In this document: positions 33,032 to 40,205 of the stretch, one piece after another
Numbering within the stretch: the stretch's first letter is position 1
Layout of the letters: each line of letters starts with the position of its first letter
Assembly: GCF_900044055.2 (NCBI RefSeq)
Contig: NZ_FCOX02000063.1
Coordinates: 1-40,205, forward strand
Reading direction: 5' to 3'
Source of the DNA: Caballeronia calidae
GTDB taxonomy: Bacteria > Pseudomonadota > Gammaproteobacteria > Burkholderiales > Burkholderiaceae
Length of the DNA: 40,205 bases
Program-made: the position numbers and the translations under genes
Notes under the pieces: model-generated
What the model saw: only the letters and a program-made list of their open reading frames with translations
Told to the model about the DNA's origin: nothing
The model's database searches: none

Positions 33032-33690
33032 AAACAGCTGGTATTTCTGTGCTCCTGGTGGATGATCACGCCGTGGTTCGCGAAGGTTATCGACGTCTGC
33101 TCGACCTGACACCGGATCTTCGCATGGCAGGCGAGGCCGCCAATGCGCGCGATGCTTATCTGCTCTTCAGTGAGTTGCGACCTGATGTCGTCGTGATGGA
33201 TCTGATGCTACGAGGCGCGAGCGGAATTGAAGCCATGCGGAGAATGCTCAACCGTGAACCACACGCGAATGTACTGATCTTCAGCGCGCACGAGGAAGCC
33301 ATCTTCGTGCGTAGGACGCTTGATGCGGGGGCGCGCGGCTACGTCACCAAGGCGAGTGCGCCTGATGTGTTGGTGGATGCCGTAAGAGCAGTCGCTCGTT
33401 GCGCGCGCTACTTGAGCCCTGATATCTCAGACGCACTAACGTTGCGTGCGACCCTGACGGAAGGGCCAACGGGACGACAGCTATCGGCACGCGAGTTCGA
33501 AGTGCTTCAGCTTCTGGTGCAGGGCTACTCATTGGCCAGCATCGCCGAGCGGCTGGGACTCAGTCAGAAGACGATCGCCAATCACCAGTCCGTGATCCGC
33601 CACAAGTTTGGCGCGAACAACGGTGTGCAACTGGCACAGCTGGCGCGTCGCCTCGGCTTTTACGTAGGGGGTTTAGCCAGCGCCGCGTGA
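33028..33690 (+). CDS. NarL/LuxR-family response regulator
   Basis: 220 residues. The receiver domain (1-120) has the acidic pocket VDDHAVVREG (Asp12/Asp13), the phospho-acceptor Asp in VVMDLMLRGASG near 58, Ser in LIFSAH and Lys in GYVTKAS. The LuxR-type helix-turn-helix (about 150-210) reads LSAREFEVLQLLVQGYSLASIAERLGLSQKTIANH. It resembles the regulators that activate PQQ-dependent alcohol dehydrogenase genes (AgmR/ExaE type). No sensor kinase is in the window. It is fused to the pqq operon by a four-base overlap, so it probably controls it as an activator on top of the TetR-type operators. Confidence 0.93.
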   Translation: MKTAGISVLLVDDHAVVREGYRRLLDLTPDLRMAGEAANARDAYLLFSELRPDVVVMDLMLRGASGIEAMRRMLNREPHANVLIFSAHEEAIFVRRTLDAGARGYVTKASAPDVLVDAVRAVARCARYLSPDISDALTLRATLTEGPTGRQLSAREFEVLQLLVQGYSLASIAERLGLSQKTIANHQSVIRHKFGANNGVQLAQLARRLGFYVGGLASAA

Positions 33691-33762
33691 GTGGACAGGC
33701 AATCGCAGGGCATTCACCCCGTTGCCCAGCACGGTTTTTTTTACGCACGATAGGAGCTTCAA

Positions 33763-33975
33763 ATGAGCACTGGACAGGTTAGCGCCAAGAGTACAAAGCG
33801 CACTTGCATTAAAGGTACCGTAGCCGCGCTAATTGCGTGCGTCGTTGCTGCTGCTTGCTTCGTTGCTGTCGATACCAACGAGGCGATCAGCGACGCAGGC
33901 CTTGTTTTGAACTATTTCCTAAGTATGTTCGCGCCAGCAGGAACAACAGCTACCGAAACCAACCCGGACAACTAG
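33763..33975 (+). CDS. 70-residue membrane-anchored or secreted peptide, unknown family (copy 2)
   Basis: A paralogue of the gene at 13521: 65 of 70 residues the same, with residues 33-70 identical. It has a basic N-terminus, one hydrophobic segment (TVAALIACVVAAACFVAV) and an acidic tail. GATAGGAG precedes the ATG by 7 bp, as in copy 1, and the 70 bp upstream are homologous. It lies 72 bp after the response regulator, so it may be the last gene of the dehydrogenase-pqqBCDE operon. It has no E-x3-Y motif and so is not a PqqA. Retention of both copies while most of unit 1 decayed suggests a useful product. Confidence 0.85.
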   Translation: MSTGQVSAKSTKRTCIKGTVAALIACVVAAACFVAVDTNEAISDAGLVLNYFLSMFAPAGTTATETNPDN

Positions 33976-34217
33976 AACGGCCATGCGATGACACGGATGC
34001 CCACAAGATTTGGTCCTATCCGGTCCCGGCGCGGACTGACCTATCCTGGGCGTCCACTGTTTTCATAAAGGTTTCAATTTGGTACGATCGCGCTTGATAA
34101 GATTGCGAGTCAGAACGGCAGGTGAGAGACCGTTCTCAGTCGTGTAGCGGGTCATACGATGGTGATTTTTAAGTGTCGTCGAATCGACGACCTGTCGTGG
34201 GAAGTGGGAGGTTTGGC

Positions 34218-34874
34218 CTACGTCTGCCCTTCGTAAAAATTGCGCATTGCGCTAGGGGCACCACGCAGAAACAAATCGACCTTCTGCCGGACGACGGCCT
34301 CCAGATTCTCCGGTACACTTGCGCCATACACCCATTTGCGCATGCCGATATAGAAGATCGTCGTATGTAGGCTCCAGATCATCTCGATCTGAGCATCGAG
34401 ATCAGCTGGGTCGCATGGGTCATCGATTGCAAAATCTGCTCTGACCTCGGCTAGTACCGGCAAAAAGATTCGATCGCGTAGCTTGTTAAGGTATTTGTTG
34501 TTGATCCCTTCACGAGTCAGACCCGCAAAGATGAAGATGCGGATCCAATCTTCGCGCAGAATCACCGATGCATAGTCCGTGTAAAAAGCATACAAACGCT
34601 CGTTAAGCGGAACTGAGCGATCGGCGATCATCTGTTCCCATTCAATTCGCCATTGGAAGACCTCGTGGTACACCCGGTCGATGAGGGCCTCCTTGTTCTT
34701 GAAGTAGCGATACAGGAGTGGTTGTGTCACACCAATCTGCTTTGCCAGCTCGCGTGTGCTGGCAGAGAAGCCGTTGCGGGTGAAGTAGTCGATGGCACTG
34801 TTGACGATTTGCCGTTCCCGCTCTTCGGGCGGTAGTCGTCTCGCCGCGTTATAACAAATATCGAGTTTCGGCAT
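34218..34874 (-). CDS. TetR-family transcriptional regulator
   Basis: A 218-residue all-helical regulator. The N-terminal helix-turn-helix lies at about 25-70: RQIVNSAIDYFTRNGF, STRELAKQIGVTQPLLYRYF, NKEALIDRVYHEVF. The C-terminal ligand domain has a Trp-rich end (WSLHTTIFYIGMRKWVYG). It is the best candidate to bind the recurring TKATC-N4-GATMA palindromes, because it is the only TetR-type gene in the window, it lies next to the cluster, and one site lies in front of its own operon. The start ATG is 2 bp after the LysR stop, so it is co-transcribed with that gene. The ligand is presumably a pathway intermediate (inference). Confidence 0.93.
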   Translation of the reverse strand: MPKLDICYNAARRLPPEERERQIVNSAIDYFTRNGFSASTRELAKQIGVTQPLLYRYFKNKEALIDRVYHEVFQWRIEWEQMIADRSVPLNERLYAFYTDYASVILREDWIRIFIFAGLTREGINNKYLNKLRDRIFLPVLAEVRADFAIDDPCDPADLDAQIEMIWSLHTTIFYIGMRKWVYGASVPENLEAVVRQKVDLFLRGAPSAMRNFYEGQT

Positions 34875-34876
34875 GA

Positions 34877-35782
34877 TCAGCTGGAAGGTCCTGTGAGCGA
34901 TGAAACGAGATCGATGAAGGCGTTCACACGTTTGGATCCGCGCTGATTGGGCAGGTAAAGTGCCGAGATGACGGACCGGGCGTCGTTTGGTGTCACGTCA
35001 TAGTTTTCAAACAGCTTCAGCAGCCTCCCGGATTGGATATCGGGTTCGATAAGCCAGTCAGGCAGAAGTGCGATGCCAGCTCCATCTCGTACGGCTTCCA
35101 GCAGGACTTCGGAATTGTTGCATCTCAACGGTCCTTTGACTGCTACCTTCGTTATGCCGTCGGGACCAGAGAATGTCCAGACCTGCTGATCGTTGCTGTA
35201 CGAAAAGCGCAGGCAGTGATGATTCGTCAGGTCAGCGGGGAGAAGCGGCGTTCCGTGATCCCTCAGATAGTCATGGCCTGCGACAACGTATCGGCGGAAG
35301 GTGCCCAGCTGTCGGGCAACAATATCCGAGGTCGGAGGTGGCTCACCGAGCCGAATTGCGACATCGATTCTTTCGGATACAAGGTCGACCGTCTCGTCGC
35401 TCAGTCTCATTTCAAGATCGAGCTTGGGATATTGGGAAAGGAATGTCGTGATGTGTGGCGCGATTCGGCATGACCCGTAGGCGACTGGTACAGAAACGCG
35501 CAGTGGCCCTGAAGGCTCATCTCCGCGATCGGACACCAGAGAATCAGCATCAGCCAGGTCTTCGAGCAGTTTCTTCGCCCTGACGTAGTACAGGGCACCC
35601 GCGTCGGACAGTGTCACCTGGCGGGTAGTTCGGTTCAGAAGGGCTGTGCCTAACGATTCCTCAAGGGCGTCTACCGATCGAACTACCGAGGACGCTGCCA
35701 GATCAAGGCGTCTCGCCGCGCTAGAGAAACCGCCGGCCTCGGCTACCTCGACGAACGCCCGAATCGCAGAGAACTTGTCCAT
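34877..35782 (-). CDS. LysR-family transcriptional regulator
   Basis: 301 residues. The winged helix-turn-helix at 1-60 reads MDKFSAIRAFVEVAEAGGFSS, AARRLDLAASSVVRSVDALE, then LLNRTTRQVTLSDAG. The rest is a two-lobed periplasmic-binding-fold effector domain. It belongs to the CrgA-like branch common in Burkholderiaceae. I use ATG 35782 because the family opening starts there; the frame runs on to 35902 without support. It is divergent from the cupin across a 155-bp gap holding an operator, and is followed by the TetR gene. Confidence 0.94.
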   Translation of the reverse strand: MDKFSAIRAFVEVAEAGGFSSAARRLDLAASSVVRSVDALEESLGTALLNRTTRQVTLSDAGALYYVRAKKLLEDLADADSLVSDRGDEPSGPLRVSVPVAYGSCRIAPHITTFLSQYPKLDLEMRLSDETVDLVSERIDVAIRLGEPPPTSDIVARQLGTFRRYVVAGHDYLRDHGTPLLPADLTNHHCLRFSYSNDQQVWTFSGPDGITKVAVKGPLRCNNSEVLLEAVRDGAGIALLPDWLIEPDIQSGRLLKLFENYDVTPNDARSVISALYLPNQRGSKRVNAFIDLVSSLTGPSS

Positions 35783-35868
35783 GGCTTTGTCTTTATTGCA
35801 ATGAAGCGTTGCGTGATTCAAGCATTCTCGGGTTCCCAGGCATAGCCTATCGTAGGCATTATACGTCC

Positions 35869-35888
35869 TATAACTTATCACACGATCA
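35869..35888 (+). promoter_or_regulatory. Cupin/LysR-TetR divergent promoter with operator
   Basis: TATAAC (35869-35874) is followed at once by TTATC-ACAC-GATCA (35875-35888), an exact consensus match. It is placed to repress the cupin gene and possibly to autoregulate LysR-TetR. The -35 is weak. Confidence 0.7.
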
Positions 35889-35937
35889 ACTACACCAGCC
35901 ACAAGAAATTTGCAACAATTCTGCAGGAGATTACGAA

Positions 35938-36321
35938 ATGGATAAGCGTAAAGTGCAAACAGTCGATACCAACAAGATTCCGTGGGAAATGCTTGATGTT
36001 CCGGAACTGAACGCTAAGATCCCACAAAAGGTCTGCGTAGTGGACGACGACACCGGCATGGCAGTCGTGAAAGTCTGTTACAAGGCTGGTTTTACGAATG
36101 TCTCCCACTGGCACAATTGCGCGCATGGGATGTATGTGCTGGACGGGATCCTCGTCACTAGTGCAGGGTCATTCGGGCCTGGGAGCTTTGTCTGGTTTCC
36201 GGAGGGTACGACAATGACTCACGGCGCGCAGAGCGACAACGATGTGACATTTTTGTTCATCACGAACAAACCCTTCGATATGCACTACACGCACCTTGAA
36301 GGTGGTCCTCCGCAGGACTGA
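35938..36321 (+). CDS. Small cupin-domain protein
   Basis: A single-domain cupin of 127 residues. Metal ligands likely are His57 and His59 (VSHWHNCAHGMYVLDG) and His95 (FPEGTTMTHGA). The conserved Glu of cupin motif 1 is replaced by His63 or its neighbour. It resembles small cupins annotated as ring-cleavage or isomerase-like proteins or anti-sigma cupin domains; the substrate is unknown. CAGGAG lies 8 bp before ATG 35938; an earlier in-frame start at 35809 would read through the operator. It is expressed divergently from LysR-TetR and probably belongs to the same regulon. Confidence 0.88.
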   Translation: MDKRKVQTVDTNKIPWEMLDVPELNAKIPQKVCVVDDDTGMAVVKVCYKAGFTNVSHWHNCAHGMYVLDGILVTSAGSFGPGSFVWFPEGTTMTHGAQSDNDVTFLFITNKPFDMHYTHLEGGPPQD

Positions 36322-36890
36322 AGTAAGTTTTTAGCCAATCATACGAGGTCGGTGCCTTCGCACATGCCGAGGCACGAGGACTCGCAGGAATGGATCACCT
36401 CTGCGGATTCAGTTCGACTGGCATGTTCCACAGTTCGATTCTTCCGCGAATTTCACTGGGCGTTACAAAGCCAGTGTAGTGCGAGCCAGAGAGGTCTAGC
36501 CGGAGGCACCCGAGCAAGCGCAGCCACCGAGTGCAGTGAGCCGCGAATCGCGTCGCAACAGACCGCCGGATGTTGCACGTTCAATGCAACCCCGTCTCAA
36601 TTCATGCCGCCCGAACGCATGATTACACTATCATATGATAAATCGGTACGGCTGAGCGAGGGCTTGCCACGATACCGTTCTGCGCGGCGGGAGAACGGCC
36701 CGTTCTCACGGCGACCCGCGCCAGCATGCGAAATGGGCGGGAACGGTGTGTCAAAAAGAAGGGATCATGGCGACAACCGCCGCACGCCTGCGATTCTGCT
36801 TTTCAGTTGATGTTGCTGATTGTGCCTTCCTCCGTTAGAAAGGCCAGGAGTCCGCGTCCCTTCGCGAACTCCTTCGTATGGCCTTGGTGG
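36322..36890. other. 569-bp stretch without a clear gene, with three inverted repeats
   Basis: A frame at 36352-36810 is open but its sequence is unlike a protein, with scattered rare codons and no ribosome site. The stretch holds GTTGCA-N7-TGCAAC (36572-36590), an operator-like CTATC-ATAT-GATAA (36628-36641) and the palindrome GAGAACGG-C-CCGTTCTC (36691-36707). It may be a decayed gene with its former control region. Confidence 0.5.
36628..36641. promoter_or_regulatory. Orphan TetR-type operator
   Basis: CTATC-ATAT-GATAA is one base off the consensus and fully symmetric in the inner eight bases. No intact gene starts nearby in either direction, so its target may be lost. Confidence 0.4.
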
Positions 36891-38108
36891 TCAAGCGATA
36901 TTCATTATTCTATTTCCCATCCTTTGGCCCCACTCGGTAATCGCGAGTCCTTCGCTGACCTGCCCTTCTTGCCAGTCAGCGAGTGAGGCCGTCATGTCGC
37001 GTTGTCCACGAAGTGTATCGGCCAAAGTTATCGCATTCGTTGCAGCTTGAGCGGTGCTGCCCGCAGTGTGCGGACGGGGTATGAAGGCCGCGTCGCCCAT
37101 CAGTACAACGCGGTCGAATACCATGCGGGGGACCTCCAGATCCTGGATTACTTGCACGAAGATGTCATCCGTGTTTTCGATCAACGCACGGAACTCGGGA
37201 TTCGCGTGCGTTGCAGCCATGGTTCTAAACCATGTCTCCTGCGCGGGCGACAGTTCTCCGGGCGGAACTGAGTGGGTGCGTCGCTTGCCGGTCTTGTCGG
37301 TCAGAACAGCGTCAAGGTCATCGCCGGCCGCAGATTTCAGGTACCAGAGCCAGTTGTATCGACGACGCCCGATTTCAGTAGATCCGTCTTGACCCGGAAC
37401 CATGTATTGCAACATCAGCGCTCCGCGATCCTGCTGAAATACGAAGTTCTCGTACAAATGCGGCACCATCGATGGAGACAAGCGACTTTCGTCAACCAGG
37501 CCTCGCCATACCGTATAGCCGGCGTAGCGGGGCGAGATTTTCGGCAACATCAGCTCGCGAACCGTGGAGTTGCCGCCGTCTGCCCCAATGAGCAAGTCCC
37601 CGTGAGCAGTGCTTCCATCGGCAAAGATGGCGGTGACGCCATGACTGTCCTGTTCGATTGCGACCAGTTTCGCGCCGCGGTGATATTGCTCATCGGGGAA
37701 ATTTTGGCGCAGCACTCCATACAGCTTGTTCCATGACGTTTGCGTCTGGGGCATGTACTGGCGGCTCGACACTGTACCGTCGCGGTCGAGGTAAATTCGG
37801 TCGTTAGAGCGGACACCAAGATGCCCCGTGGCTGGAACACCCGAAAACCGGAAGGCCTGCAAAACGGCACCCTGCAGAACAATCCCTCCACCCCGACTAT
37901 CCAGTGGCGACGGTGAGCGTTCGTAAACTTCAACGTCCCAACCAATGGCTCGCAGCGCGTTGGCGGCAAACAGGCCACCGAGGGAGCCGCCGATCACGAT
38001 GGCCTTGGGTTGGCGGGAGGCCGGAAGCAGAATGTGCGGCACTGCGCCGGTGTCCGTAGCGAGTTGCGGCTCGCGAATTTCCTTGACTGAGGATTCGTTC
38101 GTTTCCAT
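36891..38108 (-). CDS. FAD-dependent monooxygenase, third and divergent member
   Basis: A 405-residue group A flavin monooxygenase with a 35-residue N-terminal extension before the dinucleotide fold AIVIGGSLGGLFAANALR (near 36-53). The DG motif is LLIGADGGNSTVREL and the GD motif is VLMGDAAFIPRPHTAGSTAQA. It is homologous to the FMOs at 9788 and 24327 (same YAGYTVWRGLVDE block) but clearly distinct, and closer in pattern to 2,6-dihydroxypyridine 3-monooxygenase. GAGGAG lies 6 bp before the ATG. It probably does a different ring hydroxylation in the same pathway. It is divergent from the DsbA-like gene, without a consensus operator in the 266-bp gap. Confidence 0.93.
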   Translation of the reverse strand: METNESSVKEIREPQLATDTGAVPHILLPASRQPKAIVIGGSLGGLFAANALRAIGWDVEVYERSPSPLDSRGGGIVLQGAVLQAFRFSGVPATGHLGVRSNDRIYLDRDGTVSSRQYMPQTQTSWNKLYGVLRQNFPDEQYHRGAKLVAIEQDSHGVTAIFADGSTAHGDLLIGADGGNSTVRELMLPKISPRYAGYTVWRGLVDESRLSPSMVPHLYENFVFQQDRGALMLQYMVPGQDGSTEIGRRRYNWLWYLKSAAGDDLDAVLTDKTGKRRTHSVPPGELSPAQETWFRTMAATHANPEFRALIENTDDIFVQVIQDLEVPRMVFDRVVLMGDAAFIPRPHTAGSTAQAATNAITLADTLRGQRDMTASLADWQEGQVSEGLAITEWGQRMGNRIMNIA

Positions 38109-38374
38109 GGTTTGCTCCTCGATGGCAGCCGAGAGTTCTTTTCACGGCATAAAGATGCGATAACCCAAAGATTACGGGCGATACGTCAGTCGGGGAAGGA
38201 GTGCGCTTGCAACGGAGCATTGCATGCAACGCAGCGGCGCAGCGGCCAATTCCGATAAGTCAGCCCTGCGTCGGCGCCTTGCAGGTGACGCAATGGACAG
38301 TTGCGCGCCGTTGCTATTTGAAGAGCGCTTCCTTGCCCCTAACCTATGTTCATCGCAACCAGAAGGAGTAAATC

Positions 38375-39088
38375 ATGGGACGACCTATCGTTAAGGTCAC
38401 ATCCGACTTCATCTGTCCGTGGTGCTGGATCGGTCACAGAAATCTGAAGTCTGCGCTCGCACAGATTGACGCTGAGCATAAGCCAGAAATCTCCTACGTG
38501 CCGTTTGAACTCAATCCCTCACTTCCGCTGCGCGGGGTCGACCGTAAGGAATATCGGACAAGGAAGTTCGGCAGCTGGAATCGCTCGGTGCTGATGGACG
38601 CTGACGTCACCGCCGCAGGAAAGGCAGTTGGGGCCGAATTTAACTATGAGAAGGTAACGGTTACACCGAACACACTTCTCGCACACCGACTCATGGTATT
38701 TGCGCAGCGCAAGGGAGACACGAAGAGAACTGAGGCGTTGTTTGAAGGGATTTTTACGGCCTATTTTTCGCGCGGTGAAAACATCGGGCTTGTCGACGTT
38801 CTGGTCGAGGTAGCAAACGGAGTCGGATTTGATGCTGGCGAAGTGAGCGATTTTCTTCTGAGTGACGACGGCAAGGCGGAAGTTGTAGCCAAAGAGATGG
38901 ATGCCCAACGGGACGGTGTTCGCGGCGTGCCGTCATTCACAATCGGTGGGTCGCGGATACATGGCGCGCAGCCGACGAGTGTCCTGAAAGACGTGATTAG
39001 CACGGAGGCAAGCGACGTTGAGCTTGATAACGCAAGCGATACCGAAGCCAATGACTGTACGAATGGTTCGTGTCAGCTTATCGGATAG
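38375..39088 (+). CDS. DsbA-family oxidoreductase, FrnE-like
   Basis: 237 residues with a thioredoxin fold and a large helical insertion. CPWC (Cys14, Cys17) is in SDFICPWCWIGHRNL, and the cis-Pro loop is GVRGVPSFTIGG near 187-198. There is no signal peptide, so it is cytoplasmic. The FrnE/2-hydroxychromene-2-carboxylate isomerase-related group occurs in polyketide and aromatic pathways. The tail carries two more Cys (DCTNGSCQLIG). AAGGAG lies 7 bp before the ATG. It is followed after 32 bp by another CxxC protein, probably co-transcribed. Confidence 0.92.
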   Translation: MGRPIVKVTSDFICPWCWIGHRNLKSALAQIDAEHKPEISYVPFELNPSLPLRGVDRKEYRTRKFGSWNRSVLMDADVTAAGKAVGAEFNYEKVTVTPNTLLAHRLMVFAQRKGDTKRTEALFEGIFTAYFSRGENIGLVDVLVEVANGVGFDAGEVSDFLLSDDGKAEVVAKEMDAQRDGVRGVPSFTIGGSRIHGAQPTSVLKDVISTEASDVELDNASDTEANDCTNGSCQLIG

Positions 39089-39120
39089 GCCGCTTCGAAC
39101 GTGTTATACGGAGAATTGAG

Positions 39121-39777
39121 ATGGAAAACCAAGTGAAGTTGCACTATGTCTATGATCCGTTTTGCGGATGGTGCTACGGACTCGCACCGTTGCTGACGGC
39201 GGCTGATGAGCTGGATGGCATCAAGGTGGTGCCTCACTCCGGTGGGATGCTCGCTGGAGAGCGGGCGCAAATGATGTCGAGCGATTGGCGAGAGTTCGTG
39301 CGTCCGCATGAACAACGGATTACAGCATTGAGTGGTCAAAAGTTCGGGGAGAGCTACACGGACAAGACTCAGTTTGACTACAGTGTTCTGCTCGATTCTG
39401 GCCCCCCGACTGCTGCCATGATTGCTGCAGAGGAAGTGGCGGGCGCCGGCCTGGCGATGCTGAAGCGGCTGCAGGTCGCATATTACGTTGACGGGCATCC
39501 GATTGCCACACGTAATGAGATTATCCGGAACGCTGAGGAACTCGGGCTTGATGTGATCAAATTTGGTGAAGCATTCGATCGGGCGAGTGCAAACCTTGAT
39601 GGGCACTTCTCCGACACACAGGCGTTGCTGGAAAAGCTGGGTGGTCAAGGCTACCCTTTGCTGGCGATTGAGAAAGACGGTGTGCTTCGCAGGGTTCATC
39701 TTGGCCGTCTTTTCGGCAAACCAGAAGCGTTTAAGGAGTCGCTACGAAAAGAGCTTGTTGCGGATGACGTCAAATAG
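39121..39777 (+). CDS. DsbA-family protein with CGWC motif
   Basis: 218 residues. CGWC (Cys15, Cys18) is in VYDPFCGWCYGLAPLL, followed by a helical insertion; the cis-Pro loop is GGQGYPLLAIEKDG near 180. No signal peptide is visible, pointing to the cytoplasm. The group is known as predicted disulfide isomerases; the function is not established. ATG 39121 has GGAG 7 bp upstream. An in-frame start at 39070 would overlap the previous gene. A clean terminator follows. Confidence 0.9.
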   Translation: MENQVKLHYVYDPFCGWCYGLAPLLTAADELDGIKVVPHSGGMLAGERAQMMSSDWREFVRPHEQRITALSGQKFGESYTDKTQFDYSVLLDSGPPTAAMIAAEEVAGAGLAMLKRLQVAYYVDGHPIATRNEIIRNAEELGLDVIKFGEAFDRASANLDGHFSDTQALLEKLGGQGYPLLAIEKDGVLRRVHLGRLFGKPEAFKESLRKELVADDVK

Positions 39778-39835
39778 AACATTTGCGTCGGTGGTTTGCA
39801 ATTCGTCAAGGGAGTCTTTCGTGGTTGCTGCGTAA

Positions 39836-39860
39836 GAGACCGGCATCGCCGGTCTCTTTC
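39836..39860 (+). terminator. Terminator after the DsbA-like pair
   Basis: A perfect 9-bp stem GAGACCGGC/GCCGGTCTC with loop ATC is followed by TTTC. It starts 59 bp after the stop at 39777. Confidence 0.8.
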
Positions 39861-39910
39861 AAAATATCTACCTCTTCGTCGCGTCACAGACTTTCTTGAA
39901 ACCAGCCTGC

Positions 39911-40141
39911 TCAACCGATGCTGAGCCAGCCGGGAACGTACTCCATCTGTGAGATTCGCCAGACGCCTTCCTCATCCTGAATCGTCTGAATGCGATAGTG
40001 CGCTCCGTAAAGCGGCTTGCCGTCGGGCGTCTGTGTCTGTCCGGGCATGATCCGGCCGAGTAGAAGCGTCGCGCTCTTCCCGTCAGGCTGGATTTCTACC
40101 TGCAAGGGTTCACCGTAGTGTTTCATCCGTAAGCGATCCAC
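39911..40141 (-). CDS. Small hypothetical protein, possibly truncated
   Basis: A 76-residue frame from GTG 40141 (or ATG 40126, 71 residues). The sequence (RLRMKHYGEPLQVEIQPDG, then YRIQTIQDEEGVWRISQMEY) looks like the strand-rich C-terminal half of an NTF2/SnoaL-like or DUF4864-type domain. An in-frame TGA at 40154-40156 cuts off any N-terminal half, so it may be the end of a frameshifted gene whose start is beyond the window. I cannot name a function. Confidence 0.5.
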   Translation of the reverse strand: MDRLRMKHYGEPLQVEIQPDGKSATLLLGRIMPGQTQTPDGKPLYGAHYRIQTIQDEEGVWRISQMEYVPGWLSIG

Positions 40142-40205
40142 GAACGACGCCCCTCAGAGTATGTGGTGGAACGCGTGGGGCGTGGTAGAGGCAGGTCAGC
40201 GGAGG

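Noticed and set aside
33763..33975. 70-residue peptide as a long form of PqqA
   Set aside because: It has no Glu-x3-Tyr pair and instead has a membrane or signal segment; a bona fide pqqA exists nearby.
36352..36810. 152-codon frame after the cupin
   Set aside because: No ribosome site, no domain and irregular codon use; treated as non-coding or decayed.

Overview
The window looks like a chromosome or large-replicon segment of a Burkholderiaceae-type betaproteobacterium (Paraburkholderia, Caballeronia or Burkholderia). This is inferred from GC-rich codon use in the core genes, a MaeB with a phosphotransacetylase tail, a Burkholderia-type porin, and the Etf, PcaF and ActP sequences. It is an accessory catabolic region built around PQQ, flavin monooxygenases and old yellow enzymes (OYEs).

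Layout. 1-3560: electron-transfer flavoprotein (etfB end, etfA), a small unknown protein, a PcaF-type thiolase and a crotonase. 3561-7553: an 8-bp tandem repeat, an aldo/keto reductase, and a cyclic-nucleotide-domain/thioredoxin-reductase-like fusion. 7554-8648: OYE-A. 8649-15733: an eroded region with relics of maeB, an MFS gene, a DUF485 gene, pqqA, pqqE and a metallo-hydrolase, around an intact FAD-monooxygenase/VOC/OYE module and a 70-residue peptide gene. 15734-33975: the complete version of the same unit. It contains maeB, MFS, an alpha/beta hydrolase, a frameshifted porin, actP, DUF485, the second copy of the module, pqqA, a PQQ alcohol dehydrogenase, pqqBCDE, a response regulator and the second peptide gene. 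33976-40205: TetR and LysR regulators, a cupin, a third FAD monooxygenase, two DsbA-like proteins and a small unknown gene.

Three points stand out. First, pqqA is a 24-residue gene on the minus strand at 27415-27489. It is split from pqqBCDE and heads the catabolic operon pqqA-OYE-VOC-FMO-DUF485-actP-porin, so cofactor precursor and catabolic enzymes share a promoter. Second, a 14-bp palindrome, TKATC-N4-GATMA, occurs about 16 times, always between genes and often overlapping or flanking a recognisable promoter. The TetR gene at 34218 is the best candidate for the protein that binds it. Third, the region is an old tandem duplication of roughly 20 kb. Unit 1 has decayed to under 5 kb, yet 2,868 bp of its FMO-VOC-OYE module are identical to unit 2. 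The 70-residue peptide genes of the two units differ by 25 synonymous codons but only 5 residues.

Proposed joint function (inference): an alcohol is oxidised in the periplasm by the PQQ enzyme. The product is taken up (porin, MFS, ActP-like carrier), reduced by an OYE, hydroxylated by the flavin monooxygenases and processed by the VOC, cupin and hydrolase proteins. The acyl-CoA products then pass through the crotonase, thiolase and ETF into central metabolism, where malic enzyme supplies NADPH for the OYE and monooxygenase steps. The substrate cannot be read from the sequence.
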